DNA of 64,000 nt from Eikenella longinqua. GTDB taxonomy: Bacteria; Pseudomonadota; Gammaproteobacteria; Burkholderiales; Neisseriaceae. Shown one piece after another: positions 60,881 through 64,000 of this stretch; the stretch's first letter is position 1, and each line of letters starts with the position of its first letter. A program made the translations under genes and the position numbers. The notes beneath the pieces were generated by a model that worked only from the letters and a program-made list of their open reading frames with translations, made no database searches and had not been told where the DNA came from. The stretch lies in contig NZ_LXSL01000013.1 in assembly GCF_001648355.1 (NCBI RefSeq), forward strand, positions 1-64,000, written 5' to 3'.

Positions 60881-60917
60881 AAACCGGGCAGCCGATTTAA
60901 AGGCTGCCCGGTTTTTT
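60881..60917 (+). terminator. Rho-independent terminator of the macAB operon
   Basis: AAACCGGGCAGCC (60881-60893) and GGCTGCCCGGTTT (60902-60914) plus TTT: a 13-bp GC-rich stem with a T-run. Confidence 0.9.
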
Positions 60918-61546
60918 GCGGCCGTTTCCGGTTTGAGCGGCGTTGGGGCTGGTGCTTTAATGGCGGATGATCACTCAACGATACGTCCGTGGCTGCGCCA
61001 AGGCATTGCTTTCAGGTAGCCTCAGTTTTTCAGGTAGCCTAATTGGGCGCAACAGGCTACCTGAAAATTCTAGCCTGCTTTCGGCAACGCCGGCGCGAAG
61101 CGGAGATGCGTTGGCATGCAGTTAAGATGGAAATAAACCAGAGCATTGCCGACTGGTGTTGTTTCGATTTGAACCAAGCAGGCATAAGGTACAACCGCGC
61201 GTTGGAGCGGATGGCTTGGCCGGCCTGTTGAGTCAGCTTTGCCGGTTCTGCGTGGCAAAATCGGGATTTTTGAAGGTTGACTTAAATCAAATTAACGTGC
61301 TTTCGGCAGTTTATGCCGCCGAATTTGGAGCTTTTGTCCAATTTCGGGTAAAAATACCGTGGTGCTTGTAAAAATTTTACTCATGGAAATCCACAAATAT
61401 GTTAAGCTTCGACCGTTTGGCAGGAGCTATAGCCGCATCGGGTTTCCGTGCGGCGCGGCGATTGCCGGATGGGTGGCTGTCGTAATAGGCAGTGATAAGC
61501 TGAACCGCAGCCGTTTTATTTTTATTGAATCGGAGTGTTGTGTATC
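60918..61546. other. Long intergenic region upstream of cstA
   Basis: Three DUS copies (two reverse near 61012-61040, one forward near 61055-61066) sit at the left. The rest becomes AT-rich towards cstA and probably carries its promoter. Short open frames here have no ribosome site or recognised product, and I do not call a gene or RNA. Confidence 0.5.
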
Positions 61547-63640
61547 ATGAACAAGCTCAAAAGCATCCTGATATGGGGCATTGTGGTGCTCGCCGGCCTG
61601 GCCGCGTTTACCACTTTGGCCATCCATCGAGGGGAGCAGGTAAGTGCTGTATGGATGGTGATTGCCGCCGTTTCCGTATATTGCATTGCCTACCGTTTTT
61701 ATAGTCTGTATATCGCCAAAAACGTTATGCAGCTCGACCCGAACCGGCTCACGCCGGCCGAGCGCCATAACGATGGTTTGGATTATGTGCCAACCCATAA
61801 GGGTGTATTGTTCGGCCACCACTTTGCCGCCATTGCAGGCGCCGGTCCGTTGGTAGGCCCGGTGCTGGCCGCGCAGATGGGTTATCTGCCGGGCACGCTG
61901 TGGATTATCTTCGGCGTGGTGTTTGCCGGTGCGGTGCAGGACGCGATGGTGTTGTTCGTGTCTATGCGTCGTGATGGTAAATCCTTGGGCGACATTGTGA
62001 AGCAAGAGCTGGGTACTGTGCCCGGCGTGATTGCCTCTATCGGTATCCTGATGATCATGGTGATCATTATGGCCGTGCTGGCGCTGATCGTGGTGAAAGC
62101 CTTGATCCACAGCCCGTGGGGTACCTTCACCATCGCCACCACTATCCCGATCGCCCTCTTCATGGGCGTGTACACCCGCTATATCCGCCCGGGCAAAATC
62201 GGTGAGATTTCCGTGGTCGGCTTTATCCTGCTGGTGTTGGCGATTGTGTATGGTAAAAACGTGGCCGAAAGCTCTTTCGGGCACTACTTCGACTTGGAAG
62301 GCCTGTCTATCGCTTGGGCAGTGATGATCTACGGTTTTATCGCTTCCGTGCTGCCGGTATGGTTGCTGCTGACCCCGCGCGATTACCTCTCCACCTTCCT
62401 GAAAATCGGTACCATCATCGCATTGGCTTTGGGCATCATCATCGTTAGCCCGCCGCTGCAGATGCACGCCGTTACCCGCTTTATCGACGGTACCGGCCCG
62501 GTATTCTCAGGCCATCTCTTCCCCTTCCTGTTCATCACCATCGCTTGCGGTGCGGTATCCGGCTTCCACGCTTTGATTTCTTCTGGTACCACCCCGAAAA
62601 TGGTTGAGAACGAAGAACACGTACGCATGATCGGCTACGGCGGCATGATTATGGAAAGCTTTGTGGCCATTATGGCTCTGGCTGCCGCTGCCTCTCTGGA
62701 CCCAGGTGTGTACTTCGCCATGAACAGCCCGGCTGCCCTGATCGGCACCGACGCTGCCAATGCCGCACAAGTGATCACTACCCAGCTGGGATTCCCCGTA
62801 ACCGAAGCCACCCTGCTGCACGTGGCCAAAGAAGTGGGCGAACACACCATTCTGTCCCGTGCCGGCGGTGCGCCGACTCTGGCGGTGGGTATGGCTCACA
62901 TTATGAGCCAGCTGATCCCCGGCGAAAGCATGATGGCGTTCTGGTATCACTTCGCGCTGCTGTTTGAAGCCCTGTTCATCCTGACTGCCGTGGACGCCGG
63001 TACCCGTGTGGCCCGCTTCATGATCCAGGACTTGGGTAGTATCTTCTACAAACCGTTCGGCAACACCGACAGCCTGCCGGCCAACCTGATTGCTACCTTT
63101 ATGGCCGTGGCTCTGTGGGGCTATTTCCTCTACACCGGTGTAACCGACCCGCTGGGTGGTATTAATTCCCTGTGGCCGCTGTTCGGTATCGCCAACCAGA
63201 TGTTGGCTGGCGTGGCTCTGATCCTGTGTACCGTGGTTCTGATCAAGATGAAACGCGACCGCTACATTTGGGTTACCTTGGCGCCCGCCCTCGGCGTATT
63301 GCTGGTAACCTGCTATGCCGGTTGGCAGAAAGTGTTCGACTCCAACCCGCGCGTTAGCTTCATGGCCCATGCTGCTAAATACAAAGATGCTCTGGCTAGA
63401 GGCGAAATCTTGGCTCCGGCCAAAACCGCTGAAGAGATGGGCCGCATCGCGTTTAACGATACGGTGAACTCCGGTCTGACCATCCTGTTCTTGGCTGTGG
63501 TTGTGGTAGTGGCCATCTACGGCTTCCGCGTAGCCATGAAAGCCCGCAAAGTGGCGTGGCCGACTGCTCAGGAAATTCCGCCGGTATACCGCAATGAAGC
63601 GGCTGCCGCTGAGGCTGGAAACAATGAAGCACAAGCTTAA
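61547..63640 (+). CDS. cstA: Carbon starvation protein CstA (peptide/pyruvate transporter family)
   Basis: 697 residues from the ATG at 61547, after a CGGAG site. Many hydrophobic segments are present, starting with ILIWGIVVLAGLAAFTTLAI. The family block FGHHFAAIAGAGPLVGPVLAAQMGYLPG (in parts) and GVVFAGAVQDAMVLFVSMRRDGKSLG are intact. CstA and BtsT proteins take up peptides or pyruvate. Codon use is visibly more biased (GGT, CTG, ATC) than in other genes here, suggesting high expression. It overlaps the next gene by 17 bases. Confidence 0.95.
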   Translation: MNKLKSILIWGIVVLAGLAAFTTLAIHRGEQVSAVWMVIAAVSVYCIAYRFYSLYIAKNVMQLDPNRLTPAERHNDGLDYVPTHKGVLFGHHFAAIAGAGPLVGPVLAAQMGYLPGTLWIIFGVVFAGAVQDAMVLFVSMRRDGKSLGDIVKQELGTVPGVIASIGILMIMVIIMAVLALIVVKALIHSPWGTFTIATTIPIALFMGVYTRYIRPGKIGEISVVGFILLVLAIVYGKNVAESSFGHYFDLEGLSIAWAVMIYGFIASVLPVWLLLTPRDYLSTFLKIGTIIALALGIIIVSPPLQMHAVTRFIDGTGPVFSGHLFPFLFITIACGAVSGFHALISSGTTPKMVENEEHVRMIGYGGMIMESFVAIMALAAAASLDPGVYFAMNSPAALIGTDAANAAQVITTQLGFPVTEATLLHVAKEVGEHTILSRAGGAPTLAVGMAHIMSQLIPGESMMAFWYHFALLFEALFILTAVDAGTRVARFMIQDLGSIFYKPFGNTDSLPANLIATFMAVALWGYFLYTGVTDPLGGINSLWPLFGIANQMLAGVALILCTVVLIKMKRDRYIWVTLAPALGVLLVTCYAGWQKVFDSNPRVSFMAHAAKYKDALARGEILAPAKTAEEMGRIAFNDTVNSGLTILFLAVVVVVAIYGFRVAMKARKVAWPTAQEIPPVYRNEAAAAEAGNNEAQA

Positions 63641-63830
63641 GCTGCACTTGCAGAACGCCTGGAAAACGGCGAAGCTGACCGCCAACCTGATGGTGGGCGT
63701 GCCAGACTACGCCAACTATGTGGCGCGCCAAAGGCGTTACAACCCGAAAGCGCCCGTGATGACCGAGCAACAGTTTGCGGATTATTGCCGTAAGCGCCGC
63801 TGCGGTGCCAACGGCGGCCGCTGCTGCTGA
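63624..63830 (+). CDS. YbdD/YjiX family small protein
   Basis: 68 residues from the ATG at 63624, inside the end of cstA. The conserved features are LMVGVPDYANYVARQRRYNPKAP, MTEQQFADYCRKRRCGANGGRCC (each in parts). YbdD-type proteins almost always follow cstA or btsT and are thought to assist the transporter. The cysteine-rich tail is typical. Overlap with cstA indicates translational coupling. A terminator follows. Confidence 0.9.
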   Translation: MKHKLKLHLQNAWKTAKLTANLMVGVPDYANYVARQRRYNPKAPVMTEQQFADYCRKRRCGANGGRCC

Positions 63831-63846
63831 TTCCGGTTTCTGCCAG

Positions 63847-63881
63847 ATTGCCTGGAAGGGTTTTGCCCTTTCAGGCAATTT
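63847..63881 (+). terminator. Terminator after the cstA operon
   Basis: ATTGCCTGGAAGGG and CCCTTTCAGGCAAT around TTTTG, then TTT. An inverted DUS pair follows at 63889-63927. The last 70 bases (TATACAGTACAAGCAGTACG) may be the start of another intergenic repeat cut by the window edge. Confidence 0.8.
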
Positions 63882-64000
63882 TGATTGTGAGGCTACCTGA
63901 AAACGTAGTACCGGTTTTCAGGTAGCCCTTTTATATTCATTAAAGAGCAGGCCACCTAAATATACAGTACAAGCAGTACGGCAATGAGAGTCAACGCCGT

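Larger units (their letters stand above)
2655..63927. repeat. Dispersed Eikenella-type DNA uptake sequences
   Basis: AGGCTACCTGAA and its complement recur throughout. Single examples are at 14826, 24301, 35609, 39341, 41448 and 60018-type internal sites; inverted pairs are listed above as terminators. The 12-mer matches the uptake-sequence dialect described for Eikenella corrodens, recognised by the competence pilin ComP in Neisseriaceae. Within genes it usually reads as RLPE/YLK or FSGSL/FQVA peptides. Confidence 0.95.

Noticed and set aside
61043..61258. Small overlapping frames upstream of cstA (about 62 codons on both strands)
   Set aside because: No ribosome site, no motif, and they begin inside or next to a DUS; not enough for a gene call.
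2655..63927. Regularly recurring 12-mers as a possible CRISPR array
   Set aside because: The copies are dispersed, occur in both orientations and inside genes, and match a known DNA uptake sequence; there are no spacers or cas genes.

Overview
The window is a GC-rich (roughly 60 percent by eye) chromosomal segment of a Neisseriaceae bacterium, most likely Eikenella. The decisive clue is a 12-mer, AGGCTACCTGAA, and its reverse complement. It occurs several dozen times, between genes (often as inverted pairs acting as terminators) and inside coding sequences. This is the DNA uptake sequence (DUS) dialect described for Eikenella corrodens. Correia-like repeats and the gene content (rdgC, gcr, birA-coaX fusion, fnr next to hemN, macAB with a TolC-type lipoprotein) also fit Neisseriaceae.

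Layout. 1-2000: end of a prophage remnant (TIGR02594-type lysis protein, Rz/Rz1 spanins) with an inserted low-GC Fic gene. 2000-3600: a hypothetical gene and rdgC. 3800-6500: tRNA-Glu followed by an integrated remnant with a large serine recombinase and a phage-type gene; its far edge truncates an MFS transporter gene. 6500-11200: the truncated MFS gene, an old-yellow-enzyme-type Fe-S flavoprotein and a LysR regulator, with the oxidoreductase bracketed by two ~88-bp direct repeats. 11400-14800: a thiolase, then a ketosynthase/ketoreductase pair of aryl-polyene type. 14900-19600: small membrane proteins, a DUF4189 protein, a PH-domain protein and two lipoproteins, one OmpA-like. 19800-26100: purA, a low-GC zinc-ribbon/nuclease-like gene, purM, yfcH, yciO. 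26300-41700: glnE, gcr, ftsEX, hldC, birA-coaX, a SPOR-like gene, recC. 41800-47100: tRNA-Asn, tRNA-Lys, dusA, trkA, fnr, hemN. 47400-55300: a two-gene aryl-polyene-type operon (AMP ligase fused to a hotdog dehydratase, and an MMPL exporter) carrying foreign Neisseria-type DUS, a HAF-repeat autotransporter, and a flavin-halogenase-like oxidoreductase. 55600-60900: macA, macB and an outer-membrane factor. 61500-63830: cstA and a YbdD-family gene.

How the genes connect. Ketosynthase, ketoreductase, AMP ligase/dehydratase, MMPL exporter and flavoenzyme are parts expected in one aryl-polyene or related polyketide-lipid pathway, but here they lie in separate loci. MacA, MacB and the TolC-like lipoprotein would form one tripartite efflux pump. 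Fnr probably controls the divergent anaerobic haem gene hemN. The points most worth following are the foreign-dialect DUS in the aryl-polyene operon, the zinc-ribbon/PD-(D/E)XK-like protein, the direct repeats around the oxidoreductase, a trio of dispersed small membrane paralogues, and DUS-bounded composite intergenic repeats.
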